In this document: piece after piece, positions 48,817-59,732 of the stretch | How positions within the stretch are numbered: the first letter of the stretch is position 1 | How the letters are laid out: each line of letters opens with the position of its first letter | Origin: Diplosphaera chodatii | Lineage: Eukaryota > Chlorophyta > Trebouxiophyceae > Prasiolales > Stichococcaceae | DNA length: 64,000 nucleotides | Reading direction: 5' to 3' | NCBI GenBank assembly: GCA_032358165.1 | Contig: JAALGY010000034.1 | Location: 868,001-932,000 of the forward strand | Notes under the pieces: generated by a model | Told to the model about the DNA's origin: nothing | Seen by the model: only the letters and a program-made list of their open reading frames with translations | Database searches by the model: none | Made by a program: the position numbers and the translations under genes

Positions 48817-50213
48817 ATGACATTGACATTGATTGCATACTGGTGGTGGGCCATTTTGGCCTAGCCACAGGCTCTGGCGGAATAACCCAGAGCAACATGC
48901 ACAACGAGTCGTGTCCGAAGCCGTTCACTCCCCGCTGACAGAATGGGTCCACTCAATCCCGGTTGGATGTACACCCCTCCAACTCTGCACAATGATCATG
49001 ACAAACCCGCAAAAAGGCTGCCAGTTGCCCGGCATCCTGCTGCATAAAGTCCGCCACTGAGGTGATGTCGCTGTCCTGAAACAGCTCAGAATGCTGCACC
49101 CTCTGATCTACTAGAGCTGGACACCCCCAGACCATGTGCGCCTCATCATCCCACCACGCCGCAGCTACACCGCTGACACAGCCGCTCTGCCCGCGGCAGA
49201 CGCTGCCACCTCCCTGTCTCCACCCCCAGCATGTGACTGCCCATCCGAAACTGTGCTAACCGCCGACGACCGGTCTTGGAGGCGACTGCCTGCAAGTAGC
49301 CGGCCAGCTGGTAGTTGTCACCGTTGACAGGGCCCCTGACTCCCAGCCACTCACGCACTCTGCGCAAGTCGCTGCCATTCACAGCATCGAATGTGCGGCG
49401 CTGCAGGTGTGCACTGACAACCGAAGTGTCAATACGCTGCGGCACGCCGTCAACGATGGGTGACATGAAGTGCAGGAACGAGCACACCTGGGCAGCCCAG
49501 CATGCTGAGCTGGTCTTGCTGCGCCCCGGCCGGGTGGCCAGAGCACAGTTCTCCAGGAATGCCTGCTTGGTGAGGCGTGTGTCCGGCATCGCGACCAGCC
49601 GGTTCCAGAACCGGCAGATGGCCAGCGTTGCCGTGTGTGCCACCGGGAATCGCCCAAGCTCCCCCAACACCGCCACGTTGGGAGTGTCTGTGCGCACACC
49701 AAGAACAGACCGAAGAAACTTCCGATGGACAAGCTCACAAGTGTCCATGCCACTACCGCACAACGCCCCAGGACCCCATGTTTCGACACCATAAAGCATA
49801 ACAGGACGTACTAGTGCATCGAACAAGTGCAGCTGCAGTGCTGGGTCATGCAAGCTCAGGTCATGGCAACGATGCTGCAATGCAAGTGCGGCGCGCTGGG
49901 CGGAGGCCGCTCTGCCGATGCTAGCGGCAGCAAAAGAACTACGACTGGAGATGTCAACCCCCAAATATGTAAACGAGTCCAGCACTTCGATGGGAGCATG
50001 CATGTAGGTGAGAACCGGTTGTGCCGCAGCCTGGGCTGCGTACACCACGACCTTAGTCTTCTTCACGTTAACGGTGAGGCGCCAGCGTTTGCAGTACGAC
50101 TCCAGCAGGTCGAGCTGCGCCTGCAGGCCGCGTACGGATGTGGACACCAGGTCCAGATCATCTGCATAGAAGAGGGCAGGTGCCTGCACACCACACAGGG
50201 TGGGCAGGTCCAG
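48817..50213 (-). mobile_element. 5'-truncated LINE copy
   Basis: Tail at 48820-48830, 3' UTR, and ORF2 from the RT catalytic FYADD region to the CCHC motif, with 347 open codons. A one-base insertion in CATCATCCCACCACG (near 49150) shifts the frame just after the zinc motif relative to other copies. It is truncated at 50213. Confidence 0.8.
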
Positions 50214-50463
50214 GTCATGGGGTTGTTGTCGTCGTCAATCTATTGGCCTCGCTGGGCTCCAGTCATGTGCGCGTCGCACTGCTGTGCTAGCTCCGTGGGG
50301 GACGTGTAGGCGGCAGTGAAGTCAGTGCGCATCGACTGGACGGTGGAGTGGAGGGTGGGGGCGGCGATAGACGTAGATGAGGGTGTGGGGCCACCATGGT
50401 GGACAGCACAGTGGGCGTCCCAGGCCTTCTGTAGGTAAGTGATCCGAAGCCGGGTCCACAGCT
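50214..50463 (-). pseudogene. Fragment of a second retroelement or unknown repeat
   Basis: Non-LINE sequence trapped between oppositely oriented LINE ends. The minus strand reads WTRLRITYLQKAWDAHCAVH followed by a Pro/Ser-rich stretch. Its style is like the fragments at 56.7-59.7 kb. Confidence 0.35.
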
Positions 50464-50876
50464 CACATGCTGGGGGTGGAAACAGGGAGGTGGCAGCGTC
50501 TGCCGCGGGCAGAGCGGCTGTGTCAGCGGTGTAGCTGCGGCGTGGTGGATGATGAGGCGCACATGGTCTGGGGGTGTCCTGCTCTAGTAGATCAGAGGGT
50601 GCAGCATTCTGAGCTGTTTCAGGACAGCGACATCACCTCAGTGGCGGACTTTATGCAGCAGGATGCCGGGCAACTGGCAGCCTTTTTGCGTGTTTGTCAT
50701 GATCATTATGCAGAGTTGGAGGGGTGTACATCCAACCGGGATTGAGTGGACCCATTCTGTCAGCGGGGAGTGAACGGTTTCGGACACGACTCGTTGTGCA
50801 TGTTGCTCTGGGTTATTCCGCCAGAGCCTGTGGCTAGGCCAAAATGGCCCACCACCAGTATGTAATCAATGTCAAT
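50464..50876 (+). mobile_element. LINE 3' end, + orientation
   Basis: ORF2 from HMLGVETGRWQRL through the CCHC motif and stop, then the 3' UTR and a single TCAATG tail unit at about 50876. The next element in minus orientation starts within 13 bp. Confidence 0.8.
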
Positions 50877-52518
50877 GACAAAAATGTGAATAACCCAGAG
50901 CAACATGCACAACGAGTCGTGTCCGAAACCGTTCACTCCCCGCTGACAGGATGGTTCCACTCAAGCCCGGTTGGATGTACACCCCTCCAACTCCGCACAA
51001 TGATCATGACAAACCCGCAAAAAGGCTGCCAGTTGCCCGGCATCTTGCTGCATAAAGTCCGCCACTGAGGTGATGTCGCTGTCCTCAAACAGCTCAGAAT
51101 GCTGCACCCTCTGATCTACTAGAGCTGGACAACCCCAGACCATATGCGCCTCATCATCCACCACGCCGCAGCTACACCGCTGACACAGCCGCTCTGCCCG
51201 CGGCAGACGCTGCCACCTCCCTGTTTCCACCCCCAGCATGTGACTGCCCATCCGAAACTGTGCTAACCGCCGACGACCGGTCTTGGAGGCGACTGCCTGC
51301 AAGTAGCCGGCCAGCTGGTAGTTGTCACCGTTCACAGGGCCCCTGACTCCCAGCCACTCACGCACTTTGCGCAGGTCGCTGCCATTCACAGCATCGAATG
51401 TGCGGCGCTGCAGGTGTGCACTGACAACCGAAGTGTCAATGCGCTGCGGCACGCCGTCAACGATGGGTGACATGAAGTGCAGGAACGAGCACACCTGGGC
51501 AGCCCAGCATGCTGAGCTGGTCTTGCTGCGCCCCGGCCGGGTGGCCAGAGCACAGTTCTCCAGGAATGCCTGCTTGGTGAGGCGTGTGTCCGGCATCGCG
51601 ACCAGCCGATTCCAGAACCGGCAGATGGCCAGCGTTGCCGTGTGTGCCACCGGGAATCGCCCAAGCTCCCCCAACACCGCCACGTTGGGAGTGCCTGTAC
51701 GCACTCCAAGAACAGACCGAAGAAACTTCCGATGGACAAGCTCACAAGTGTCCATGCCACTACCGCACAGCGCCCCCGGTCCCCATGTTTCGACACCATA
51801 AAGCATAACAGGACGTACTAGTGCATCGAACAAGTGCAGCTGCAGTGCTGGGTCATGCAAGCTCAGGTCATGGCAACGATGCTGCAATGCAAGTGCGGCG
51901 CGCTGGGCGGAGGCCGCTCTGCCGATGCTAGCGGCAGCAAAAGAACTACGACTGGAGATGTCAACCCCCAAATATGTAAACGAGTCCAGCACTTCGATGG
52001 GAGCATGCATGTAGGTGAGAACCGGTGGTGCCGCAGCCTGGGCTGCGTACACCACGACCTTAGTCTTCTTCACGTTGACGGTGAGGCGCCAGCGTTTGCA
52101 GTACGACTCCAGCAGGTCGAGCTGCGCCTGCAGGCCGCGTACGGATGTGGACACCAGGTCCAGATCATCTGCATAGAAGAGGGCAGGTGCCTGCACACCA
52201 CACAGGGTGGGCAGGTCCAGGTCCGCGCCGGCAGCCTCCAGCTCCGCTTGGAAATCGTCAATGTAAATCCCGAAAAGGGTTGGAGATAGTGGACATCCCT
52301 GCTTAACCCCCAGAGTGCTCTGAAATGTGTCGGACATTCCCCCCTCAAACTGCAGTGCCATGGGCACATCAGCATACAGTGCCTGCACGCCCCTCAGAAA
52401 CTCCCCATGCACCCCAATCCGCTGCAGCTTCTCCCAAAGCAAATCACGAGGTACAGTGTCGTATGCTTTCTTGAAATCGACAAAGCAAGAGTATAGAGGC
52501 TGCTTATCTGCCTTGGCC

Positions 52519-52804
52519 GCTCTGCCCGCGGCAGCCGCTGCCACCTCCCTGTTTCCACCCCCAGCATGTGACTGCCCATTGGACACCGTTCAGGGACCGG
52601 GTTCGATCCCTGGCGGTGGCGGAAGTTTCGGGTCTAGTTCCGTGTGGGACCAACCCACCCCACCCTATGCAAGTGGTTGCTTCGGCAATCTGCCCTCCAT
52701 GGTTTGTGTATATAAGTCGTTGAAAAACGCAATACACAAACAGCCTTCCGGTCAAAGGTCCTTTTCCATCGCTATTTGCACTTCCCTTACCGCTATCCAT
52801 TCCA
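52519..52804 (+). mobile_element. SINE-like element with 59 bp of transduced LINE sequence
   Basis: 52519-52577 is LINE ORF2 C-terminal sequence; 52578-52804 is a complete SINE. The whole is bounded by TGGCC (52514-52518 and 52805-52809), so it inserted as one unit into the RT region of LINE copy D. Confidence 0.8.
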
Positions 52805-53209
52805 TGGCCTTCTCAATGAGGGTGCGAACGACGAAGGTCTGATCGGTGGTGCGGTGGTCCTTGCGGAAGCCCGCTTGTCCGCGTGCGCGCAGCTGGTGCT
52901 GCTCGGTCCACCTCATAAGCTTTTCGTTAAGCATGCAAGCATACAGCTTTGCCAATAAAGAGCCAACAGCAATGCCACGGTAATTACCCGGATCGGATGT
53001 GTCGCCCCCCTTGTGAATCGGCGTGATGCCGCACAGAGCCCAGCCCCTTGGCAACGCTGCCACCCTTTGACAAGCGTTAAAAACAGATGCAAGACAAGGT
53101 GCAAGCTGCGCCGCTGCAACAGATAAAGCATCCAATTTGAGCAGGCCCACCGTTGCTTTGCCTCCGCGCAGGGCTCCTATAGCCTGTTGCACGGCGCCGG
53201 CTGTGAAGG

Positions 53210-53440
53210 ATGGATGGAATGGATAGCGGTAAGGGAAGTGCAAATAGCGATGGAAAAGGACCTTTGACCGGAAGGCTGTTTGTGTATTGCGTTTTTCAAC
53301 GACTTATATACACAAACCATGGAGGGCAGATTGCCGAAGCAACCACTTGCATAGGGTGGGGTGGGTTGGTCCCACACGGAACTAGACCCGAAACTTCCGC
53401 CACCGCCAGGGATCGAACCCGGTCCCTGAACGGTGTCCAA
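53210..53440 (-). mobile_element. SINE-like element, complete copy
   Basis: Complete copy with an extended ATGG-type 3' tail and the 6-bp duplication TGAAGG (53204-53209 and 53441-53446), inserted in LINE ORF2 between the endonuclease and RT. Confidence 0.85.
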
Positions 53441-54977
53441 TGAAGGGCGAGTTGAGCTCGCTCCCGTCGGCAAAAGGTGGCGCAGCACCACTACCCGAGG
53501 TACCTGCAGTGCTTGATGAAACTGTGGGGGCATCCAGCAGTTTCCGGAAGGAGTCAAGCATCACATCATCTGCTATGGGACACGCCCGCTTCTTAGCAGG
53601 TTTGAACTTTTGCCAGAACTTTTTGGAGTTGGTTGATCGAGCCAGTTCAGTGAGGGCAAGAGCCTGACTGCGGGTCCACTGGCGCTGTGTGCGGCGTAGC
53701 AGGTGCTGGTACTGCTGGCGGAGCGCACGAGCAGCCGGTGACTGCGGGTCGCGCCGCGCGGCTTGCCGCGCTGCGCGGCGTCCGCGGGCCAGGTCAGCAT
53801 CCCACCAGCGAGGCACAGCGTTGCGGTCCCGCCGCCGCCCCTTGGCGGCCGGCGCCGTTGCAGCCACCTCAGCCTGCGTGGTCTCAATGAGCTGATCGAA
53901 CTGCATGCCCACAGCATGCATGTCATCGGGTACCTGGGCGGCATCTGCTGCCGCTGCAATGTCGACCAGTTGGGCTGCCGCATCAGGCTGCTGCAGGCGC
54001 TGCTGCCACACTTCCAGCTGCGCTGCGCCGAGGCGCAGGGGCTGCTGGGTCGTGGGCTGCTGCGGTTGCTGCTGCTGATGGCGGCGGCGCTGGCGACGTG
54101 GGAGCGGCTGCTGAGCGGCGGCGGTCCTCTTGATGAGCAGATGCAAGGCTGCATGGTCCGACTCAGGAGCGGGGAGTACTGTTAGGGAATGAATCAAAGG
54201 GAATGCATCAGCACTTGCAAGCACATAGTCAATCAGGCTGCTGCCCACCTGACTTTGGCTAACAAAAGTGACCTGTCCCTCCTCATCTCCTGAGACACGA
54301 CCGTTAGCAATCCTGACGGATGTCTCAACACACATGTCAAGCAGAGCCCTGCCCCACCTGTTGGGCCGCTCCCTGCTGTCGCGGCTGTGCCGCTGTGACT
54401 GCACAGGAGGGGCGGTGGAGGGCAGGAACTCCTCTGTGACAGGGTGATCGACAGATCCCGGAAAGTCCGGGCAGGTGCTGGTGCGTGCGTTCAAGTCTCC
54501 AACAACAAACACATGCCCCATGCGGCAGGTGGCGCTCACCTCCTCACGTAACGCCTCCCAGACCGCAGGGCCCTTGCCATCAAAGGATGGGCTTCCCTCG
54601 GGTGGTATGTAGCATGGAATCATGTAAGCATCCTCCTCCTGACCGGCAGCCTTGTCAAACCTCAAAACAGCATAGCAGTTTTGGGGTCCAGTTGACAAGT
54701 GTGTCACCGATGATGCAAGCTTGTCGGCGACGTAGACAGCGAGGCCGCCACGTGCACCGCCACGCTGCTGACGCCGGCTCCGCGGCGAGTGAAGGACGGA
54801 TGTGAAGCCGTCCAGCTCCGGCGCGTCGGTCCCCTCCCGCGCCCACGTCTCGCTGAAGGCCAGCACGTCGAAGTCAGCCGCCTTGATGACCTGCGATAGC
54901 GCAGATGCATCTCTGGTCAGCCACCCCTGGACGTTCAGGCTCAGCACAGACAGGGCGCTGTTAGGGGACCGGATTGC

Positions 54978-55007
54978 GCCGGGCGCAGCCCGGCCCCAAC
55001 ACCCCTA
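54978..55007 (-). promoter_or_regulatory. ORF1 TAG stop with downstream hairpin, possible readthrough site
   Basis: TAG (55007-55005), a 10-nt spacer, then GCCGGGC-TGC-GCCCGGC (54994-54978), a perfect 7-bp GC stem with a 3-nt loop. The frame stays open into ORF2. The same arrangement is at 46365-46336 in copy A. Confidence 0.5.
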
Positions 55008-56652
55008 GCAGACATGGTTGGGGGTGGGTTTGGGGGTGGCTGGCGCCTTTGCTGGAGAGGGTGATGTTCCCTCAGCCAAAGTGGGGCCACCAGGTGATGT
55101 GTGAGAAGTGGGCTCAACGGGCAGCACAGCAAAGCGTGATGCAATGCCAAGGGGAGCAACAGCAGGGTGAGGGCCAAGAGCGCTTGGCCGCCGCTGCCGG
55201 CGCGGCGCGAGGTGATGCTGTGCAAATTGCATAGCATCTGCGGCTGCGCGGCGTGCGTTCGCCACCGGAGCTGCGTCCTGGGCTGCATGGTGCTGGCTCC
55301 TGCGCAGCTGTGCCGCTGCGTCCCGACGCTGCGGTGCCACACTCTCAAAAACTGAAACACCGCAAGTGCGGGGAAGGCGCGCTTTCGCGCTGCACATCCT
55401 GCGCACAAAAGCACCATCGTCAATGCTGACAACAGCCAGACCGGTCTTCTGCTTGCTGACACGCATCACGGTGATGTGCTGTGCAGCATCTTGCAAGCAA
55501 AGCTTGCTGGTGCAGAAACCCTGTACTGCCGCTGCGGCAACATCGCTGCTGCTGCCTGCTGCAAAATCCAAGCCGCTGAAGACCCATGCTGCTGAACCAG
55601 TGCTGCTGCTGCGTGCTGGGAGCCGCGGCTGCTGTTTTTCATTGGACACCGTTCAGGGACCGGGTTCGATCCCTGGCGGTGGCGGAAGTTTCGGGTCTAG
55701 TTCCGTGTGGGACCAACCCACCCCACCCTATGCAAGTGGTTGCTTCGGCAATCTGCCCTCCATGGTTTGTGTATATAAGTCGTTGAAAAACGCAATACAC
55801 AAACAGCCTTCCGGTCAAAGGTCCTTTTCCATCGCTATTTGCACTTCCCTTACCGCTATCCATTCCATTTGGATCAATGCTGGGCCGGCTGGTTGCTGTT
55901 GGCTGCTGTGGCAATGCTGCTGCTGATGCCATTGCTGATGTTGCAGGCTGGCTGCTGGGAGCTGCTGGCGCGGGTGCTGCATGCTGCTCTGAAGCTTCAT
56001 GCTGCCTGTCCGGTGCCATCTGCTGCTCCTGGCTGCTGCTGTTGGGCTGTGGCTGCTGCACATGTATGACAAGCTTGACTGGCTGGCATTGCTGCTGCAG
56101 TGCCGCTTGCTGATGTGCTGCTGCCTCAAGCTTCAGCTGCTGCACCTCGGCCTCAAGAGACGCAATCCTGCGCAAGTATGGCGCAATGGCAGCGTTGGAC
56201 GAGGGCTGTGGGACTGCACAGCCTGCACTGGAATCACCCTGAGCAGTCTGGGCAGTCACGTGATCCAAGTCAGCATCATCTGCAGTTGCATGCACGCATG
56301 CAAGTCCACGCAGGGGGCCCCTGGGTGGCCGCTGCTGAGCAGCAGGCGCCGTATAGGCCTCGCTGATGGGTGCCGCGTTGTGCGTGCAGGACTGCTGACT
56401 CAAATCGGCGCTGGAGTCCGACACCGAAAACTCTGCAAGTGCAGCGTCCGCAATGCCGTCCATTGGCTCCATGACGGCGTGTAGCTGCCGACGAACCGTT
56501 TCTGCGTTGGCGCCCCTGCGCACAGACACGTTGTACCGTTTGGCGATCTTCCGGAGTGCAGCCAGGTCACTCAGTGACGCAACCGTCGCCCAGTCCATCG
56601 CCGCATCTGTTGAGGAGACAACGTCAGAGAACGAACGCGTGCAGATCGTCAT
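55005..56652 (-). pseudogene. LINE ORF1 (nucleic-acid-binding protein), SINE-interrupted
   Basis: Starts with ATG at 56652 and ends with TAG at 55007-55005; about 470 codons without the SINE at 55640-55868. The N-terminal part (LSDLAALRKIAKRYNVSVRR) looks like a SAP/LEM-type helical DNA-binding motif. A coiled-coil segment (RRIASLEAEVQQLKLEAAA) follows, then a Gln-rich linker. After the SINE, the block around VVSIDDGAFVRRM and VFESVAPQRRDAA may be an RRM-like fold as in other LINE ORF1 proteins. The C-terminus is Pro/Ser/Thr-rich. No CCHC knuckle is seen. ORF2 follows in the same frame. Confidence 0.65.
55640..55868 (+). mobile_element. SINE-like element, complete copy
   Basis: Complete copy in LINE ORF1, from CATTGGACACCG to CTATCCATTCCATT. 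The element's minus strand is open in the ORF1 frame, so the insertion does not create an immediate stop. Confidence 0.85.
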
Positions 56653-56740
56653 GTTATGATGTATAGGAGGTAGATGGATGGTTGCAGCTTGTGATGCAGG
56701 TGCTGGGTGTGTGTGACGCGATATGAGCGGTTGGAGTCAG

Positions 56741-57438
56741 TATGGGACGCCTCAAACGAGGTGCAATGGCCTCAAATGAGGTGCGGTGGCTGCGAAATTG
56801 CAGCAGAAGGATGATGTGTGTGAGATGAGTCTGTTTGCAAGGTTTGCAAGCAGGTTGAGGGGTGTAGAGCGCAGGGTTGCGTGGTTTGACGGGGTTGGTT
56901 GGTTGGGTGCGGTTGGCCTCCTGTGAGCGCGCTGCCGGACACCGGGCAGCGCGGGATCCTTCGCGGTTGTTGTAGAGAGCCTGTATGTGGCCAGAGAGCG
57001 TGTATAGAACGTGCGCAGGAAACCCTTCCGAGTATGCAAACGGAAAAGCAATGGCTCAAGGTCCAGGCGGCCAGGGTGCCAGGCAGTGGGGTCGCCGGCG
57101 ATGATGACGTCAGGAGTGGTTGGGGGTGTGTGGCCGCCGTCGATGGCAGCCCACAAGTCGCAGAGCCACTGGAGGGCAGGGCGTGTGAGAGCGGGCAGTG
57201 GAGGAGGACGTGGGTGGTATTGGCGACGGTGGTGGGCTGCAGGGTGGCGGGGTTGTTGACGAGCGGGGTACGGCAAGCCGGCCAGCGGCAGCAGGCCCTC
57301 TGCATGGGGGTGTCACCTGACATGTCGACAGCGGCGTGCTTATAGCGGCAGTAGGTGAGGAAGGATGGTGTGCGGAGTTGACAGTGGAGGGCTCGCCAGG
57401 CGACGGCGACATCGGCCTTGCGGATGTTGGTGCCGCAG
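56741..57438 (-). pseudogene. Second retroelement, zf-RVT-like C-terminus
   Basis: The minus strand reads IRKADVAVAWRALHCQLRT, a Cys pair region (CCRWPACRT), then ANTTHVLLHCPLSHALP and LQWLCDLWAAIDGG. Basic WR-LH followed by C-x-C and H-x-x-x-HCP is the pattern of the zf-RVT domain behind LINE-type reverse transcriptases. It is interrupted by frame changes and flanked by copies of the main LINE. The tail after 56.9 kb is Pro/Thr-rich. Confidence 0.5.
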
Positions 57439-57556
57439 AGGGAGTGAACGGTTTCGGACACGACTCGTTGTGCATGTTGCTCTGGGTTATTCCGCCAGAG
57501 CCTGTGGCTAGGCCAAAATGGCCCACCACCAGTATGTAATCAATGTCAATGTCAGA
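57439..57556 (+). mobile_element. LINE 3' UTR and tail only, + orientation
   Basis: About 118 bp from GAGTGAACGGTTTCGG to TCAATGTCAATGTCA; an extreme 5' truncation. Confidence 0.8.
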
Positions 57557-57687
57557 GCTGTTCCCAGCAGCGGCGGTACTTGGAGGCGACGGCGGGGGTG
57601 GTGTTGTCCTGAGGAGGATGGCGTTGTTGGTGGGACCGGCGAGCGTGTGCTTGGGGCCGCTGCTGTGGGTGGCGGGCTTGTGTCATT
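57557..57687 (-). pseudogene. Short fragment of the second retroelement
   Basis: Non-LINE GC-rich sequence between two LINE ends. The minus strand reads NTTPAVASKYRRCWEQL. Function unassigned. Confidence 0.3.
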
Positions 57688-57993
57688 TGATTACATACTG
57701 GTGGTGGGCCATTTTGGCCTAGCCACAGGCTCTGGCGGAATAACCCAGAGCAACATGCACAACGAGTCGTGTCCGAAACCGTTCACTCCCCGCTGACAGA
57801 ATGGTTCCACTCAAGCCCGGTTGGATGTACACCCCTCCAACTCTGCACAATGATCATGACAAACCCGCAAAAAGGCTGCCAGTTGCCCGGCATCCTGCTG
57901 CATAAAGTCCGCCACTGAGGTGATGTCGCTGTCCTGAAACAGCTCAGAATGCTGCACCCTCTGATCTACTAGAGCTGGACACCCCCAGACCAT
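57688..57993 (-). mobile_element. LINE 3' end, 5'-truncated
   Basis: 3' UTR and the last about 55 codons of ORF2 (QRVQHSELFQDSDITS), truncated at GTCTGGGGGTGT. The tail here is a single ATTTGA-like unit. Confidence 0.8.
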
Positions 57994-58779
57994 GTGTCGC
58001 CATAGCGTGCACGCTTGTTTGGGGCCCTGTGATGGCGATGAAGCATGCGAGACGGTGTGGGGCTGCTGTTGGCGAGGGCGAGTCAAGGCGTGGGGAAGTA
58101 GTCATGGGCTGGTCGGCAGGGGGTGGGGAGTCCGGCTGAGTCGGCTGGGTGGGCGTCGGAGAAGTGGAGTGGGGTGCAGCAGCTGCTGTTACTGCCAGTG
58201 GTGCCTGCGGGGAGGTGCGTGTAACCCAGTCTGGGTGGTCGATGTGGTCCCGCTGAGCCGTGCGGTGCCGTTGGGCCTCGGTGATGATGGCATGCTCGGC
58301 GGCCTTCAACGCGGGCGTAGCCTGGGGCGAACCAGCGAGGGATGGCTGTGGGCTGCGTGGTGGGAAAGGTGATGCGGCCTTGCTGGAGAAGCTCCGCCTC
58401 CAGAAGGTGCGCCGTTCCAAGGGAGACCTCGTACTCCATGAGGTTGCGGTCTTCTTCGCCGTAGCCGTAGATGTCGGGGGCGATGGTGAGATCGGCGAGG
58501 TCGGCAAGGAAGTAGGGGCGATCCATCTTCTTGTGAGCGGGCACGTCACTGTCGTTGCCGTCAGCCGATGGCGCTGTGTCAGCGATGGTGCAGCGTGTGG
58601 GAGGTGACCACATGACGATATGGCAGGGTTGCCAGGGGGGCTGGGCGTCAGGGGGTGAGGCAGCGTCGTCATGGGCAGCGAGGCTGTGGTCGAGGCGCAC
58701 GCGGTAGAGTCGACCATCGCCCTGGCGGCGCACGAAGCGGTGGGCAGAGTCAACCTCCCACTGTTCCGAGACGTCGACA
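57994..58779 (-). pseudogene. Fragment of the second retroelement or an unknown gene remnant
   Basis: The minus strand reads VDSAHRFVRRQGDGRLYRVR, then ADLTIAPDIYGYGEEDRNLM and GTAHLLEAELLQQGRITFP, followed after a frame change by LKAAEHAIITEAQRHRTAQR. It is coherent coding-like sequence without a family I recognise, interrupted on both sides by LINE 3' ends. Confidence 0.4.
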
Positions 58780-59456
58780 GACATTGACATTGACATTGAT
58801 TACATACTGGTGGTGGGCCATTTTGGCCTAGCCACAGGCTCTGGCGGAATAACCCAGAGCAACATGCACAACGAGTCGTGTCCGAAACCGTTCACTCCCC
58901 GCTGACAGGATGGTTCCACTCAAGCCCGGTTGGATGTACACCCCTCCAACTCTGCACAATGATCATGACAAACCCGCAAAAAGGCTGCCAGCTGCCCGGC
59001 ATCTTGCTGCATAAAGTCCGCCACTGAGGTGATGTCGCTGTCCTGAAACAGCTCAGAATGCTGCACCCTCTGATCTACCAGAGCTGGACAACCCCAGACC
59101 ATATGCGCCTCATCATCCACCACGCCGCAGCTACACCGCTGACACAGCCGTTCTGCCCGCGGCAGACGCTGCCACCTCCCTGTTTCCACCCCCAGCATGT
59201 GACTGCCCATCCGAAACTGTGCTAACCGCCGACGACCGGTCTTGGAGGCGACTGCCTGCAAGTAGCCGGCCAGCTGGTAGTTGTCACCGTTCACAGGGCC
59301 CCTGACTCCCAGCCACTCACGCACTTTGCGCAAGTCGCTGCCATTCACAGCATCGAATGTGCGGCGCTGCAGGTGTGCACTGACAACCGAAGTGTCAATG
59401 CGCTGCGGCACGCCGTCAACGATGGGTGACATGAAGTGCAGGAACGAGCACACCTG
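58780..59456 (-). mobile_element. LINE 3' end, 5'-truncated
   Basis: Tail with ACATTGAC repeats at 58780-58798, 3' UTR, and ORF2 from VCSFLHFMSPIVDG to the stop. Confidence 0.85.
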
Positions 59457-59732
59457 GACTGACACCCGGACAGACGGAGGAGGCCCTGTGCCTGGGGCAT
59501 CAGACGGGTGCGGGGGCGGCGGGTGATGGCGGGAGCCAGACACCAGCCGCACGCAGGCACACTTCCCACGCTGGGGGTTGTGGTGGTTGTGGCGCATGGT
59601 GTGGGGCAAGGGCCAAGGCTGTGGTGGAGGGCGTGACGTCCGGCTGCTGGAGTGGGGTAGGCGGCAGAGGCGGGGGTGGCGGCAGAGGTGGGGATGGCGG
59701 AAGCACTTGGCTTAGTGGGGAGGCGTGTTGAC
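59457..59732 (-). pseudogene. Pro/Ala-rich fragment, unassigned
   Basis: GC-rich non-LINE sequence; the minus strand is Pro/Thr/Ala-rich (TPASAAYPTPAAGRHAL). Probably another piece of the element interrupted at 56.7-59.7 kb. Confidence 0.3.

Larger units (their letters stand above)
50961..55004 (-). pseudogene. LINE ORF2: APE endonuclease, reverse transcriptase, CCHC
   Basis: About 1,175 codons once two SINE insertions (53210-53440 and 52519-52804) are discounted. Endonuclease motifs: LSLNVQGW (Asn), AFSETW (Glu), GDLNARTS (Asp, Asn), LIDYVLAS, ESDHAAL. RT: ITPIHKGGDTSDPGNYRGIA, FVDFKKAYDTVPRD (box A Asp), KQGCPLSPTLFGIYIDD (box B), LFYADDLDLVS (box C). The end has CQRCSCG followed by His and WGC, a CCHC zinc motif, then a TGA stop. 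There is no ATG before the first catalytic residues; the frame is continuous with ORF1 across one TAG. It acts by nicking target DNA and priming reverse transcription there. I do not assign a clade; an L1-like or related algal LINE is possible. Confidence 0.85.
50889..56740 (-). mobile_element. LINE copy D, near full length, with three SINE insertions
   Basis: The most complete copy. From its 5' side (about 56.74 kb) it has ORF1, ORF2 and a 3' UTR ending near 50889. The hexanucleotide tail is lost at the junction. SINE inserts at 55640-55868, 53210-53440 and 52519-52804 account for all major interruptions. The exact 5' end is not certain, because the boundary with the foreign segment upstream is not marked by a duplication that I can see. 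Confidence 0.85.

Noticed and set aside
55005..55007. TAG reassigned to glutamine, as in some ulvophycean algae, which would fuse LINE ORF1 and ORF2 and explain the TAG in copy A
   Set aside because: About 21 glutamines in the fully resolved amine oxidase are all CAG or CAA, and I met no in-frame TAG or TAA in the resolved kinase or thioesterase exons. A reassigned code should show them. All four host genes end in TGA, which is compatible with but does not require reassignment.
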